64,000 nt of DNA from Mycoplana dimorpha (GTDB lineage Bacteria; Pseudomonadota; Alphaproteobacteria; Rhizobiales; Rhizobiaceae), in assembly GCF_003046475.1 (NCBI RefSeq), contig NZ_PZZZ01000002.1, forward strand, positions 639,366-703,365, in the 5' to 3' direction. Made by a program: the position numbers and the translations under genes. Shown piece by piece: positions 10,802-22,392 of this stretch. A model generated the notes under the pieces. It was not told where the DNA came from. It worked only from the letters and a program-made list of their open reading frames with translations, and did no database searches. The number at the start of each line of letters is the position of its first letter. The stretch's first letter is position 1.

Positions 10802-11713
10802 ATGACCAAGCTCGGCTCCGCCATCTTCCGCCGCCTGGTCATCATCGTTCCCTATGCCTGGCTGCTGTTCTTCTTCCTGATCCCGTTCGTGATTGTCTTC
10901 CGCATTTCGCTGTCGACCACGGCGATCGCCCAGCCGCCCTATGTGCCGGTATTCTCGCTTGCGGACGGTCTCGCCGGCACGATGGAGAAGATCCGGCAGT
11001 TGAGCTTCGACAACTTCACCTGGCTCGCCGAGGATGCGCTCTACTACACCGCCTATCTCTCCAGCCTGAAGATCGCCACGGTTTCGACGCTGCTGACGCT
11101 GCTGATCGCCTATCCGATCGCCTACGGCATGGCGCAGGCGCCGCGCACCCTGCGCCCGACGCTGTTGATGCTGGTGATCCTGCCGTTCTGGACGAGCTTC
11201 CTGATCCGCGTCTATTCCTGGATCGCGATCCTGAAACCGGAAGGGCTGCTCAACCAGTTCCTGCTGGCGATCGGCGTGATCCACGAGCCGCTGATCATTC
11301 TCAACACCAATTGGGCCATCTATATCGGCATCGTCTACTCCTATCTGCCCTTCATGGTGCTGCCGATCTATTCGGCGCTTGAGAAGATGGACCACTCGCT
11401 GATCGAGGCTGCCCAGGATCTCGGCTGCCCGCCGATTACCGCGTTCTGGAAGGTCACCTTCCCGCTGTCGGTGCCGGGCGTGATCGCGGGCTGCATGCTC
11501 GTCTTCATCCCGGCGGTCGGCGAATTCGTCATCCCCGACCTGCTGGGCGGGTCGCAGACGCTGATGATCGGCAAGACGCTGTGGACGGAGTTCAATTCCA
11601 ACCGCGACTGGCCCGTCTCGGCGGCGGTTGCGACGGTGCTGCTGCTGATCCTGGTCGTGCCGATCGTCTTCTTCCAGAACATCCAGGCGAAAGCCGACGA
11701 GCAGGGGAAATAG
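10802..11713 (+). CDS. potH: Polyamine ABC transporter permease
   Basis: A 303-residue inner-membrane permease with about six hydrophobic helices. The cytoplasmic coupling (EAA) loop reads EAAQDLGCPPITAFWKVTFP near residue 195, where PotG docks. The first helix is WLLFFFLIPFVIVFRISL, followed by a sizeable periplasmic loop as in PotH/PotB. It pairs with PotI to form the channel. Gene spacing of 4 bases from potG and 1 base to potI shows tight co-transcription. Confidence 0.92.
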   Translation: MTKLGSAIFRRLVIIVPYAWLLFFFLIPFVIVFRISLSTTAIAQPPYVPVFSLADGLAGTMEKIRQLSFDNFTWLAEDALYYTAYLSSLKIATVSTLLTLLIAYPIAYGMAQAPRTLRPTLLMLVILPFWTSFLIRVYSWIAILKPEGLLNQFLLAIGVIHEPLIILNTNWAIYIGIVYSYLPFMVLPIYSALEKMDHSLIEAAQDLGCPPITAFWKVTFPLSVPGVIAGCMLVFIPAVGEFVIPDLLGGSQTLMIGKTLWTEFNSNRDWPVSAAVATVLLLILVVPIVFFQNIQAKADEQGK

Positions 11714-11714
11714 C

Positions 11715-12533
11715 ATGCCAAGCTGGTCACGGTTCAACATCGCCTCGATCGTGCTGGGCTTTGCCTTCCTGTACCTGCCGATCGTCCTGTTGGTGATCTT
11801 CTCGTTCAACGAGTCCAAGCTCGTTACCGTCTGGGCCGGCTTCTCTACAAAGTGGTACGTGGCGCTGTTCCATAACCAGGGGCTTCTCGATGCCGCCTGG
11901 GTGACCATCCGCGTCAGCCTTATCTCCGCGACCGTCGCGACCGTGCTCGGCACCATGGCGGCACTCGCCCTGGTACGCTACACCCGGTTTCGCGGGCGGC
12001 TTCTGTTTTCCGGCATGGTTTACGCCCCGCTGGTCATGCCGGAGGTCATCACCGGCCTGTCGTTGCTGCTGCTGTTCGTTGCGATCGGCTTCGATCGTGG
12101 TTTCTGGACGCTTACGCTCGCGCACATCACCTTCACGATGTGCTTCGTGGCCGTCGTCGTACAGTCCCGCCTGCTGTCGTTCGACCGTTCGATCGAGGAG
12201 GCGGCGCTCGATCTGGGGGCGACGCCCTTGCGGACCTTCTTCGAGGTAACCCTGCCGATCATCGCCCCGGCCGTCTTCTCGGGTTGGGTGCTCGCCTTTA
12301 CCCTGTCGCTCGACGACCTGGTGATATCGAGCTTCACCACCGGACCCGGTGCCACGACGCTTCCGATGAAGATCTACAGTCAGGTCCGTCTCGGCGTGAC
12401 CCCCGAGATCAACGCGGTCTGCACCATCCTGATTGCCTTCGTCACGATCGGCGTTGTCGTCGCCTCCGTCACGACCAAACGGCGTGAGGTGCAGCGCCAG
12501 CGCGACGAGCAGGCGGCGTTCGCCGGCAGGTAA
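11715..12533 (+). CDS. potI: Polyamine ABC transporter permease
   Basis: A 272-residue second permease of the putrescine importer. It has about six membrane helices, with the coupling loop EAALDLGATPLRTFFEVTLP. The C-terminal tail is basic and glutamine-rich (TTKRREVQRQRDEQ). It is the last gene of potFGHI and converges on the AsmA-like gene, with about 50 bases between the stop codons and no strong terminator visible in that gap. Confidence 0.92.
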   Translation: MPSWSRFNIASIVLGFAFLYLPIVLLVIFSFNESKLVTVWAGFSTKWYVALFHNQGLLDAAWVTIRVSLISATVATVLGTMAALALVRYTRFRGRLLFSGMVYAPLVMPEVITGLSLLLLFVAIGFDRGFWTLTLAHITFTMCFVAVVVQSRLLSFDRSIEEAALDLGATPLRTFFEVTLPIIAPAVFSGWVLAFTLSLDDLVISSFTTGPGATTLPMKIYSQVRLGVTPEINAVCTILIAFVTIGVVVASVTTKRREVQRQRDEQAAFAGR

Positions 12534-12585
12534 GGGGCCGCCAAAGGCTCCCAGCAGAGATTCCCGACCGGTACGGCTGCCGCGC

Positions 12586-14385
12586 TCAGTCGGCGGGAAG
12601 TTCAGCCAACGGTTTCAGAGGCGAGATGACCAGTTCGGCCCAGGGGCCGCCGAGGAGGAAGTTGACCCTGGGGCTCACCACCGACGTGTCCGCTCCCTGG
12701 CGATCCTGGATCGAGCCGGCCATCGCCACGCTGCCGCCCCGATAGGGGATCATGCCGGAGACGGTGAGCGTCTTCTCCGTTCCCTCGAAGGTTGCCCTGG
12801 AGAGCTCCGCCAGGCCATGGTCCAGCCGGCCCTCGAGCGTCGCGGCCGTGAACTCGAAGCTGCCGCCAGCGGCCTGCTTCATGCCGAAGGGGGCGTTGCC
12901 ATGGGCCAGTTGCTCAAAGGCGGTGTGGTCGAACCCTGGAATTGCCCCATGGTCAAAATGTAGGGCGAACATGCCGGTGAGGTCGGCCCCGTCCAGCGCT
13001 CGCCACGGGTTATCGGTGAAAAGCTCGACGTGCGCCGAGCCCCGCCCGTTCGGTAGCGGACCTGATATCGCCAACTGGCCGGCGAGCGCGCCGAGATCGA
13101 CGTCGTTCAGCGAAAGCTGCAGTTCGCCGCCCGACTTCGGGTGTCCCTGGTTGAGCGCCAGCCGGCCGCTGACCCTGCCGCCCAGCAGGGCGGCGTCGCC
13201 GATATCCAGCGAGGCCCGGCCGTCGTTGGCACGGACACCGGCTGCAAAATCGGACAGGACCAGCGGTTCTATCAAGGCTTCTTCGGAAGACAGGCGCAGA
13301 TCGAGATCGATGCCGCCGAAGGCGGTCGGTGGAAGCGAGCCGTCATCCTGCGTGGGCGGCGCGAGGACTTCCAGCAACGATAGTAGGTCGACCCGGTCGA
13401 AGGCCAAGGTGCCGCCGACCTTGGGCGCGCGTCTCGGGGGCAGGCTGAGATCGAGGATTCCCTTCGCCGTCGAACCCTGAATGCTGAGGGTCAGGCGGTC
13501 GAGCCGGGCGGTGTAGCCGTTGGCAGTCATCGTGCCTTCGACGGTCATTGCGTCCCGTTCACTTGCCTGCCCCCAGTTCACACCGCGCCAGGCGAGGAAT
13601 TGGCCGAGCGAAGGTGTTGCAATCCTGACGCGACCGGTGGCGAAGACACCCTTCGAGAGGTTGGCGGTGCCGTCGAAATCGATGCCGAGGAAATCGGAGT
13701 TGAGCGAGGTATGGACCGCCCCGGTGCCGCCTTGAAGTAAGGCCAGCGGCTCGTCGGCGCTCAGGCGCCAGTTCATGACCTTGCCCCCGACCACGCCCAG
13801 GAGGGACAGCTTCAGGCCGGAGGACGCCTCCGGCCAGTCGATCTTCCCCTCGATTTTCGTGATGCGGAAATGCTCGTTCCGCGGCATGTCGTCGACGACG
13901 ATCGTACCGTCGCGAACGATCATGGTGGCGGGCTTGGGAACCGACTGGGCAGATGTCTCTTCGGCCTTGCCGCCGTCTTGCCAGTTCGACCTGCCTTCGG
14001 CATCGCGGCGAACATGGAACACCGGCCGCACGAACTCGACCTCTCCGAGGTCAGGCCCGCCGAACAGGGAACCGATGATGCTGAACCGCACAGAGATATG
14101 CTCGGCGGTCAGCAGGTCGGCCCCCTCGTTTTCCGTCAGCTTCGGGTTGCGCAACCGAGCATTGTCAAACCCCACCCGCGGGTTCGGCCAGAACGCGAAG
14201 CTGGGTGCGCCGGAAAAACTCAACTGCGCATCAGTCCAGCCCGACAGCCGCGCTTCGATCTCGCTTTGGACACGCTCCGACGAGATGAGATAAGGGCCGG
14301 CAAGGCGGAGTACCAGTGCCAGTCCGGCCATCGCCAGGAACAGCCGCAGCAGGTTACCCGGGCGGAGTAGATTGTAAGAGCTCAT
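12586..14385 (-). CDS. AsmA family protein
   Basis: A 599-residue envelope protein. One N-terminal membrane helix (residues about 12-32, LLRLFLAMAGLALVLRLAG) anchors a long beta-rich periplasmic region. The N-terminal third has the AsmA-like GYTDAQLSFSG-type start (here GWTDAQLSFSGAPSF) and the C-terminal third contains the AsmA_2 style LTGMFALHFDHGAIPGFD block. AsmA relatives are large bridge-like proteins linked to outer-membrane lipid homeostasis; a direct role here is inferred from family only. It is divergent from acsA2 and convergent with potI. Confidence 0.82.
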   Translation of the reverse strand: MSSYNLLRPGNLLRLFLAMAGLALVLRLAGPYLISSERVQSEIEARLSGWTDAQLSFSGAPSFAFWPNPRVGFDNARLRNPKLTENEGADLLTAEHISVRFSIIGSLFGGPDLGEVEFVRPVFHVRRDAEGRSNWQDGGKAEETSAQSVPKPATMIVRDGTIVVDDMPRNEHFRITKIEGKIDWPEASSGLKLSLLGVVGGKVMNWRLSADEPLALLQGGTGAVHTSLNSDFLGIDFDGTANLSKGVFATGRVRIATPSLGQFLAWRGVNWGQASERDAMTVEGTMTANGYTARLDRLTLSIQGSTAKGILDLSLPPRRAPKVGGTLAFDRVDLLSLLEVLAPPTQDDGSLPPTAFGGIDLDLRLSSEEALIEPLVLSDFAAGVRANDGRASLDIGDAALLGGRVSGRLALNQGHPKSGGELQLSLNDVDLGALAGQLAISGPLPNGRGSAHVELFTDNPWRALDGADLTGMFALHFDHGAIPGFDHTAFEQLAHGNAPFGMKQAAGGSFEFTAATLEGRLDHGLAELSRATFEGTEKTLTVSGMIPYRGGSVAMAGSIQDRQGADTSVVSPRVNFLLGGPWAELVISPLKPLAELPAD

Positions 14386-14568
14386 TTGCCTCGACGGTCG
14401 GTTGTCCGCGGGCGTGTTTGGCGCCCTGCTCAGGGGATAGGCTTTCAGGAAGAAGAAATCAAATGAGGGGCAGTGAAAAATGCCGGTTATGCAAGCCCTC
14501 GCGGCGCTGTGCCGACTTCATACTGCGCCGCAACATGCTATACAGGCGGGATTGGAGTGGAGGAGCAT

Positions 14569-16503
<1,935 letters not shown>

Positions 16504-16738
16504 GGTTGCCGATCCGTCCTGCCTGTTAACGGTTTCAAGCCGCCCGGATTAACCAACTTCAACGAGAAGTGAATGGTGCGGCGGCTTGAAAATCGCCTGG
16601 GTAAGGAATTGTTAAGCCGCGCAAGGCCATCGTCAATCCGACTTGAGCACGTCCAATGTGAGGACGGTCCGGCGGCTCGACCGCCTCATGGCATGAGGTC
16701 TAACCTGACGCTTTAGTTGGACAGCATTGAATTGTTGC
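16504..16738 (+). other. 235-base gene-free stretch, possible small RNA region
   Basis: No convincing reading frame is present between acsA2 and the terminator. It contains TTAACGGTTTCAAGCCGCC, which reappears in part as GGCGGCTTGAAA about 45 bases on and can pair with it, and further short stems before a strong terminator. It could be a long 3' UTR of acsA2 or a separate small RNA; no clear promoter can be assigned by eye. Confidence 0.35.
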
Positions 16739-16765
16739 GGGCGGCCGAAAGGCCGCCCTTTTTTT
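16739..16765 (+). terminator. Rho-independent terminator
   Basis: GGGCGGCC at 16739-16746, a GAAA tetraloop, GGCCGCCC at 16751-16758 and seven T residues at 16759-16765. This is the strongest intrinsic terminator in the window. The stop codon of the convergent permease gene (16764-16766) overlaps its T-run. Confidence 0.92.
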
Positions 16766-18431
16766 ATCGGCTGCCGCTGGTATCGTTCAGCGAGCGCGAC
16801 ACGAGGAACACCGGCACGAGCCCGGCCACGACGATGATGATCGAGGCCACCGACGCATCCTCGACCTTCGCCCGCGAGGCGTCTTCATAGACGAGCGTCG
16901 CCAGCGTGTTGAAGTTGAACGGGCGCAGCATGATCGTCGCCGACAGCTCCTTCATGGACTCGATGAAGACCAGGAGCGCCGCCGTCAACGTCGCCGGCCG
17001 CATCATCGGCAGCAGCACCGTCCGCAGCGTCTGTCCGCTCGTCCGCCCCAGAGTGCGGGAGGCCATGTCAAGGTGTGGCGAGAGCTTGTGGAAGCCGGCT
17101 TCGATCGTACCCTCGGCCATTGTGAGGAAACGCACCGTGCAGGCGTAGACGATGGCAAAACCGCTGCCGGTGAGCAGCAGGCCGGTCGACATCCCGGTCC
17201 AATCGCGCGCGACCGCGTCGATGCCGTTGTCTAAGCGGGCGAGGGGGATCAGTACGCCCATCGCCAGCACCGTCCCCGGTACGCCGTAACCCAGGGAAGC
17301 AAGGCGGCCTGCCACCATCGTGATCGGCGAGCGCGCGCTCCGCGCCGCATAGGCGAGCAGGAAGGCGAGCAGGACTGCGGCGCATGCAGTCGTGAACGAG
17401 ATCAGGATACTGTGCCAGAAGGCCGACAGCAGCCGCAGCGACACGAACTGGTCCAGCCGCCGGAGCGCGTAGGAACCGAGCACGAGCACGGGAATGGCAA
17501 AGCCGAGCAGCGGCGGCACCATGCACGCGACCATCGCCGCCCAGCGTTTCCAGCCCCTCAGGTCGAGCCGGATCGAGTCAGCAACCGCTGCCGTCGTCTT
17601 GCTGCTTGCAAAGCGCTGGCGGCGGCGGGCGGCTCGTTCGACGAGAAGCAGCACCACGACGAAGACGAGCATGACGCAGGCGATCTGCGCGGCGCCGGCG
17701 AGGCTGCCGCGGTTGAGCCAGGTGTCGAAGATCGAGAAGGTGAGCGTCTGAACGCCCAGGTACTCGACGGCGCCGATATCGTTCAGGGTCTCCATGGCCA
17801 CCAGAGTCAGGCCGACCATGATCGCCGGCCGCGCCATCGGGATCTGCACCTTGGCGAACACAGAAAGCGGGCTGGCCCCCAGCGTGCGGGCGACGTCGGC
17901 GGCGGCGCGTCCCTGCATCAGGAACATCGCCCGTGCCGCCAGGTAGATATAGGGATAGAGCACGCTCGACAGCACCAGCACGGCGCCGCCGGTCGTGCGG
18001 ATGTCCGGAAACCAGTATTCCCGGCGCATGGTAAAGCCGAATGCGGCCCGCAAGATGGTCTGCACCGGGCCGGTGTAGTCCAGGAATTCGCCGAACGCAT
18101 AGGCGGAGAGATAGGACGGGATCGCCAGCGGCAGGACCAGGACCACGGACAGCAGGCGGCGAAGCGGAAATTCACAACTCGCCGTCAGCCATGCCGTGGT
18201 TACGCCCACGATCGCCGTTGCGGCGCCAACGCCGGCCAGCAAGAGCAAGGTGCGCAACGTGGCGCGCGGCAGGACGTTGCTGACCAGATGCGGCCAATCG
18301 GCACCCGACCCACCGGCCGCAATCAGGACGATGGCGATGATCGGCATGAGCACGATCAGCGAGGTGAAGAGCGCCGTGCCGACGAGCGTGCGATGCGCAT
18401 TAGCGCCCGGCCTGCTTTTGTTCTTTGCCAT
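16764..18431 (-). CDS. fbpB: Iron(III)-type ABC transporter permease (two fused permease domains)
   Basis: A 555-residue inner-membrane protein with about 12 helices, made of two tandem binding-protein-dependent permease domains as in FbpB/SfuB/AfuB. The two coupling loops are visible: ARTLGASPLSVFAKVQIP in the first half and SRTLGRTSGQTLRTVLLP in the second. Substrates of the family are ferric iron, and sometimes thiamine or phosphonates. The likely partner binding protein FbpA is encoded 20 kb away at 38,451, and no matching ATPase gene is in the window. I used the ATG at 18431 (MAKNKSRPG); upstream in-frame codons encode non-family sequence. It lies downstream of cbrA on the same strand. 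Confidence 0.82.
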   Translation of the reverse strand: MAKNKSRPGANAHRTLVGTALFTSLIVLMPIIAIVLIAAGGSGADWPHLVSNVLPRATLRTLLLLAGVGAATAIVGVTTAWLTASCEFPLRRLLSVVLVLPLAIPSYLSAYAFGEFLDYTGPVQTILRAAFGFTMRREYWFPDIRTTGGAVLVLSSVLYPYIYLAARAMFLMQGRAAADVARTLGASPLSVFAKVQIPMARPAIMVGLTLVAMETLNDIGAVEYLGVQTLTFSIFDTWLNRGSLAGAAQIACVMLVFVVVLLLVERAARRRQRFASSKTTAAVADSIRLDLRGWKRWAAMVACMVPPLLGFAIPVLVLGSYALRRLDQFVSLRLLSAFWHSILISFTTACAAVLLAFLLAYAARSARSPITMVAGRLASLGYGVPGTVLAMGVLIPLARLDNGIDAVARDWTGMSTGLLLTGSGFAIVYACTVRFLTMAEGTIEAGFHKLSPHLDMASRTLGRTSGQTLRTVLLPMMRPATLTAALLVFIESMKELSATIMLRPFNFNTLATLVYEDASRAKVEDASVASIIIVVAGLVPVFLVSRSLNDTSGSR

Positions 18432-18592
18432 GGCGATGCGGGAAAATACCTGCAACGACGTTTCCTCGTGTCCGCAGTGCCGCAAGGGCGGTACGTCTGC
18501 CTTGCCGGCTGTTTTCTGCTGGCGGGCAGCGCGGGTCCAGGCGTCCTGAGGCAGTGCGGCTGCCCGCGCCGCACTGCAGTAGCGCAATTGCC

Positions 18593-21500
18593 TCAGACTG
18601 CCAACACGCGCGGCGACGGAAAGGTGACTTCCACGAGGGTGCCTTGGTTCGGGCTGGAACTGATGGCGAAGCTGGCGCGGTTCGCGTCGACCATCGCCTT
18701 GGTCAGCGGCAGGCCGAGCCCGGTGCCGTCACCACGCTTGCGCGCTCCCGTCGTCACCTGCCGGAAGGGCTTCATCGCCTGCTCCAGTTCACTGCGCGTC
18801 ATGCCGACGCCGGTGTCGCGGATGCGCAGCACGACGCTGCCATTGGGCTCGTAGGCGGTCGACACGACGATCTGGCCGCCGGACGGCGTGAAGCGGATCG
18901 CATTCGTCAGGATGTTGAGGGCGATCTGCTTGATCGAGCGCAGGTCGGCCACGACCGGCGGCACGGCTGTCGAAAGCGAGGTGCGGATGATCACCCGCTG
19001 GCTGTTGGCATGCGGCTGCACCAGCGCCACTGCTTCAGAGACCGTCTCGTTCAGCCCGACCGCGGTGAAGTCGAGCTCCATCTCGCCGGCCTCGATCTTG
19101 GAGATGTCCAGGAGGTCGTTGACGATGTCGAGGACGTGCCGGCCGGAGCGGCCGATGTCGTTGGCATATTCGACATAGCGGGGATGGCCGATCGGGCCGA
19201 AGCGTTCGCTCGCCATCATGTCGGAAAAGCCGATGATCGCATTCAGCGGCGTACGGATCTCGTGGCTGACGCGGGCGAGGAAATCGCTCTTGTGGGCATT
19301 GGCCGTCTCGGCCGCCCGCTTGGCATTACGCAGTTCCTCCTCGGTGCGCTTCCATTGCGTGATGTCGCGGATGACGGCGCAGTAGCCGCTCGAGGACGAC
19401 AGCCGGCCCATCGTCATGAACAGCGGAATGAAACCTCCCGATGCCTCGCGGCCGATCACCTCGCGCCCGTCGTTGAGCACGCTCGCAACGCCGTGGCCGG
19501 ACAGTCCCGCCAGGTAATCGAGCACGGCCTTCTGGCTTTCGTGTGCGAAGAGCAGCGCGAACGGCCTGCCGCGGATATCGTCCTCGTCATAGTTGAAGAG
19601 CGCGCTGGCGGAGCGGTTGATCGAGCGGATCTCGCCGTCGTGACCGACGATGACGACACCGTCCGTCGCCGTCTCCAGGATCGAGCGCAGTTCGATGGCC
19701 TCGTTGCGCAGCGTCTCGGCCTCCTGCTCGTGCGGGAGGGAGGCGGCCGCCGCCGACATCTCCGGCGCCGGTGCGTCTGCCACGCTTGCCCCGGTCGGCG
19801 ACAGCGCCAGCATCAGCGCCGAGCCGCTCTCCCAGCGCACCGACTGCAGCCGCGCCCTCACCGGTACCACGGTGACGCCGTCGGCATGGCGAAGCAGCAT
19901 CGTGCCCGGGTGCTCCCGGTCATCCGCCTCCGGCCGGTCGAGCAGGGCCTCGAGGCCTCCGGCGCGCTCCAGTTCCGACAGCGAATTGAAGCCGGTGAGG
20001 TCCAGGAACTCCGGATTGGCATGGATCAGCCGGTCGCCCGCGTGAATCAGCAATGCCACCGGCAGCGCATCGACGACCGCTGCGGTGAGGCCGTACTCCA
20101 TCGAAACGCGCGGCGCCACGATCGGCGCCGTTCGGGTCGGAATGTCGTCGGCGTGGTCGCCGATCTCGAGGCCCGGGCTCTCCTCGCGCGCATCGGCAGG
20201 AGCGGTGTGGCCTGCCTCGGCCGGGGCATGTGGACCGGTGCCGTCTTCGCCGGCGCGTTTCACTTCCGCAGCAAAGTCTGATGCCGCAGCTTTGTGAGCT
20301 TCTGGCGGCGCCGCGGCCGGCGGCCCGGGCTCGGCGTCGCTCGCGGCATGCGTATCCTCGGGCCGGCGCTTGCCGAAGGTCTTGCCGAGGTGCCGGGCGA
20401 TCTCTCGGAATGCAGCCTGCTCGCCGGTGGTCAGGGCACTTGGCCTGCCGCGCCGGTCGTCGAGCTGGACGATCTTGTCCGATGCGCGCCGGTCGGGCTC
20501 AACCAGCCGCAATGCCGGCCGTTCGCCGCGGAACTCGTCGTCGCTTTCGTCGGCAGCGTTATCGGCGTCCGGCAGGCTGCCTGCCGGGGAATCGGATGGT
20601 GCTGCCGTTTCTTCTTCCTGCTCGCCGGCAAGGAGCGCATCGAGTACCGACGGCGCAGGCGGCGGCGTCTGCGCGGGGTCCTCCGCGCCGGCAGCCGGCA
20701 AGGCCGGCGCTTCGGCCGTCGCGGTCTCGCCGGCTGTGGCTTCGTCCGCCTGTTCGGTCGCCGCGGCCAAGCCGCCGAGCTTCAGCCCTCGCGCATCCGG
20801 ATCCTCGACCACGTCGGCGACGCGGACTATTCCGAAACCGCGGAAGCCGTCGAACTCGCGGTTGCGCGAGTAGGTGGGAAGGGCGGCGAGATCGACAGGG
20901 ACGGCCAGGCTGGTCCCCTCGACCGGCCAGAGGATCGTCTTGCCCGACCAGGTATCACGACGGCGCAGCAGGTTTGCGATGACACCATCGGCGTCGAAAT
21001 CGAAGCGGTGGGCGACCTCGACGAAAGGCATTCCGATTACGGCGGCGGAGTGCGGCCCGACCACCCGGGCGAACTCATCCGAGACTTCGCTGAACACGCC
21101 TTCGGCGTCGATCTTCCAGACGAACCGGACCGGACGGGTAGCGGGATTGAAGACGAACCGGCTGTCGTCACCCGTGGATGCCGACACCGCCGGTGCAGGC
21201 TCGAGCGGTGTTCTCGCTTCGCTTTCTGTTGCGGCCGGCGGATTGTCGCCACTCTTGCCGGCGTCGGTTCCGGCCGCGTCATCGGCACTGGCGGGAAGCG
21301 CCTGCCTGTGCTGGTCTTCGCCCGGCTCCTCCTGTGCGATCGCTTTGCTCATCTCTTGCGGCAGCGCAGCGACTGGCGCAGCGGTCTGAACGGCAACTGG
21401 TGCCGCACTCGCCTCCGGAACTGCGCCGGAAGGGGCCGATTGTGCGGCCGGGGCAGTGGCGGTCGCGGTTGGCTCCTGTTCGGCGTCCATGTGGCCAAGG

Positions 21501-22159
21501 ATGGTCTCCACGGCGAGCAGCAGGTTGAGGGGCGGCTCGGCCGAAATCCGGCCGAGGGCCGCCGGCAGCAGGCCCTTGCCCGTCGGTACCGGCCGCTTCA
21601 CGAGCCCGTCGCGCTCGCGCTGCGCCGCCTCAACCATCCGCCGCCTTGCCTCCTGGCTGATGCCAAGTCCGGTGAAGCCGGCCGAGGCCGCAATGATGCC
21701 GCCCTCACCGTCGAGCACCGCCATGTGGGTGTCGGGGTCGTCGAAGCCGTCGAGAAGCGATGCGGCCCGTTCGGCCGCGGGTTCGTCCTTGGCTGCAATT
21801 GCAGTGCAGAACAGGATCGCGTCTTCGTCCGGGGCAAGCGTGATACGCTCGACATGGACGGTCATCGGCTGGCCGCGGAAATTCGGGCCGATGCGCAGCA
21901 GCAGGTTCCGCCCGATACCTTTGTGGGGGATCTGGCGCGCTGCGGCCGCGAGCTGGCGGAACACGACGTCGCCCGGCGTCGGCGCCTCCAGGAAGTCATA
22001 GATCGAGGCATGCCCGAACAGTGCCGCGCCGCGTCCGTTCGCCCACAGCACGTCGCGCATGTCCGTCGAAAACAGCACGACGGCATCGCCGCGCGCAAAC
22101 GGCAGCCGCACCCGCTCATGGACGGCAACGTCTATAAAGGGGTACTGATGAGCGGACAT
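18593..22159 (-). CDS. cbrA: PAS-domain sensor histidine kinase of the CbrA/PdhS family
   Basis: A 1188-residue cytoplasmic kinase of the PleC/DivJ homologue group that controls DivK/CtrA cell-cycle signalling in rhizobia. The N-terminus (YPFIDVAVHERVRLPFA) starts a PAS-like region. Residues about 330-700 are low-complexity, rich in Ala, Pro and acidic residues, with an embedded PAS-like segment. Two PAS domains follow, then the dimerisation box SHEIRTPLNAIIGFSDMM with the phospho-accepting His, the N box NILTNAIRFTPSGG, and G boxes DTGVGM and GDGTGLGLPL. No membrane helix or receiver domain is present. The start ATG at 22157-22159 has no strong ribosome site. It is divergent from the phasin gene. 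Confidence 0.87.
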   Translation of the reverse strand: MSAHQYPFIDVAVHERVRLPFARGDAVVLFSTDMRDVLWANGRGAALFGHASIYDFLEAPTPGDVVFRQLAAAARQIPHKGIGRNLLLRIGPNFRGQPMTVHVERITLAPDEDAILFCTAIAAKDEPAAERAASLLDGFDDPDTHMAVLDGEGGIIAASAGFTGLGISQEARRRMVEAAQRERDGLVKRPVPTGKGLLPAALGRISAEPPLNLLLAVETILGHMDAEQEPTATATAPAAQSAPSGAVPEASAAPVAVQTAAPVAALPQEMSKAIAQEEPGEDQHRQALPASADDAAGTDAGKSGDNPPAATESEARTPLEPAPAVSASTGDDSRFVFNPATRPVRFVWKIDAEGVFSEVSDEFARVVGPHSAAVIGMPFVEVAHRFDFDADGVIANLLRRRDTWSGKTILWPVEGTSLAVPVDLAALPTYSRNREFDGFRGFGIVRVADVVEDPDARGLKLGGLAAATEQADEATAGETATAEAPALPAAGAEDPAQTPPPAPSVLDALLAGEQEEETAAPSDSPAGSLPDADNAADESDDEFRGERPALRLVEPDRRASDKIVQLDDRRGRPSALTTGEQAAFREIARHLGKTFGKRRPEDTHAASDAEPGPPAAAPPEAHKAAASDFAAEVKRAGEDGTGPHAPAEAGHTAPADAREESPGLEIGDHADDIPTRTAPIVAPRVSMEYGLTAAVVDALPVALLIHAGDRLIHANPEFLDLTGFNSLSELERAGGLEALLDRPEADDREHPGTMLLRHADGVTVVPVRARLQSVRWESGSALMLALSPTGASVADAPAPEMSAAAASLPHEQEAETLRNEAIELRSILETATDGVVIVGHDGEIRSINRSASALFNYDEDDIRGRPFALLFAHESQKAVLDYLAGLSGHGVASVLNDGREVIGREASGGFIPLFMTMGRLSSSSGYCAVIRDITQWKRTEEELRNAKRAAETANAHKSDFLARVSHEIRTPLNAIIGFSDMMASERFGPIGHPRYVEYANDIGRSGRHVLDIVNDLLDISKIEAGEMELDFTAVGLNETVSEAVALVQPHANSQRVIIRTSLSTAVPPVVADLRSIKQIALNILTNAIRFTPSGGQIVVSTAYEPNGSVVLRIRDTGVGMTRSELEQAMKPFRQVTTGARKRGDGTGLGLPLTKAMVDANRASFAISSSPNQGTLVEVTFPSPRVLAV

Positions 22160-22287
22160 CGGCAGCCTGTTATGGTTTCCGGGCGGCCACTGCCGCACGC
22201 TTAACGCTTTATTAATAGCGGTGCGATGCCGGCCGGTCCAGTTTCGGCCTGCTTTCCCTCCCACGGTTTCGGCCGGAAAGGTTAACG

Positions 22288-22320
22288 TTGTGCATCGCAC
22301 AAACATGTTGCAATGCACAA
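22288..22320. promoter_or_regulatory. Paired TGC-N3-GCA operators upstream of the phasin gene
   Basis: TTGTGCATCGCACAA at 22288-22302 is a perfect inverted repeat around ATC. A second site at 22308-22320 reads TTGTGCATTGCAA on the minus strand. Both share TGC-N3-GCA. Phasin genes are classical targets of PhaR, which binds TGC-rich palindromes, so these are likely PhaR/AniA sites; that is inference from the family. Confidence 0.6.
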
Positions 22321-22392
22321 TAAGATGGCGTATATGAGCGTCATCGCAATTGGCGCTCCCCACGGGGCGGCCACATTCAAGGATGACTGGAA

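Noticed and set aside
18425..22204. Two long plus-strand frames (about 620-640 codons) over cbrA
   Set aside because: Antisense shadows of the histidine kinase, with no domain match and low-complexity content.
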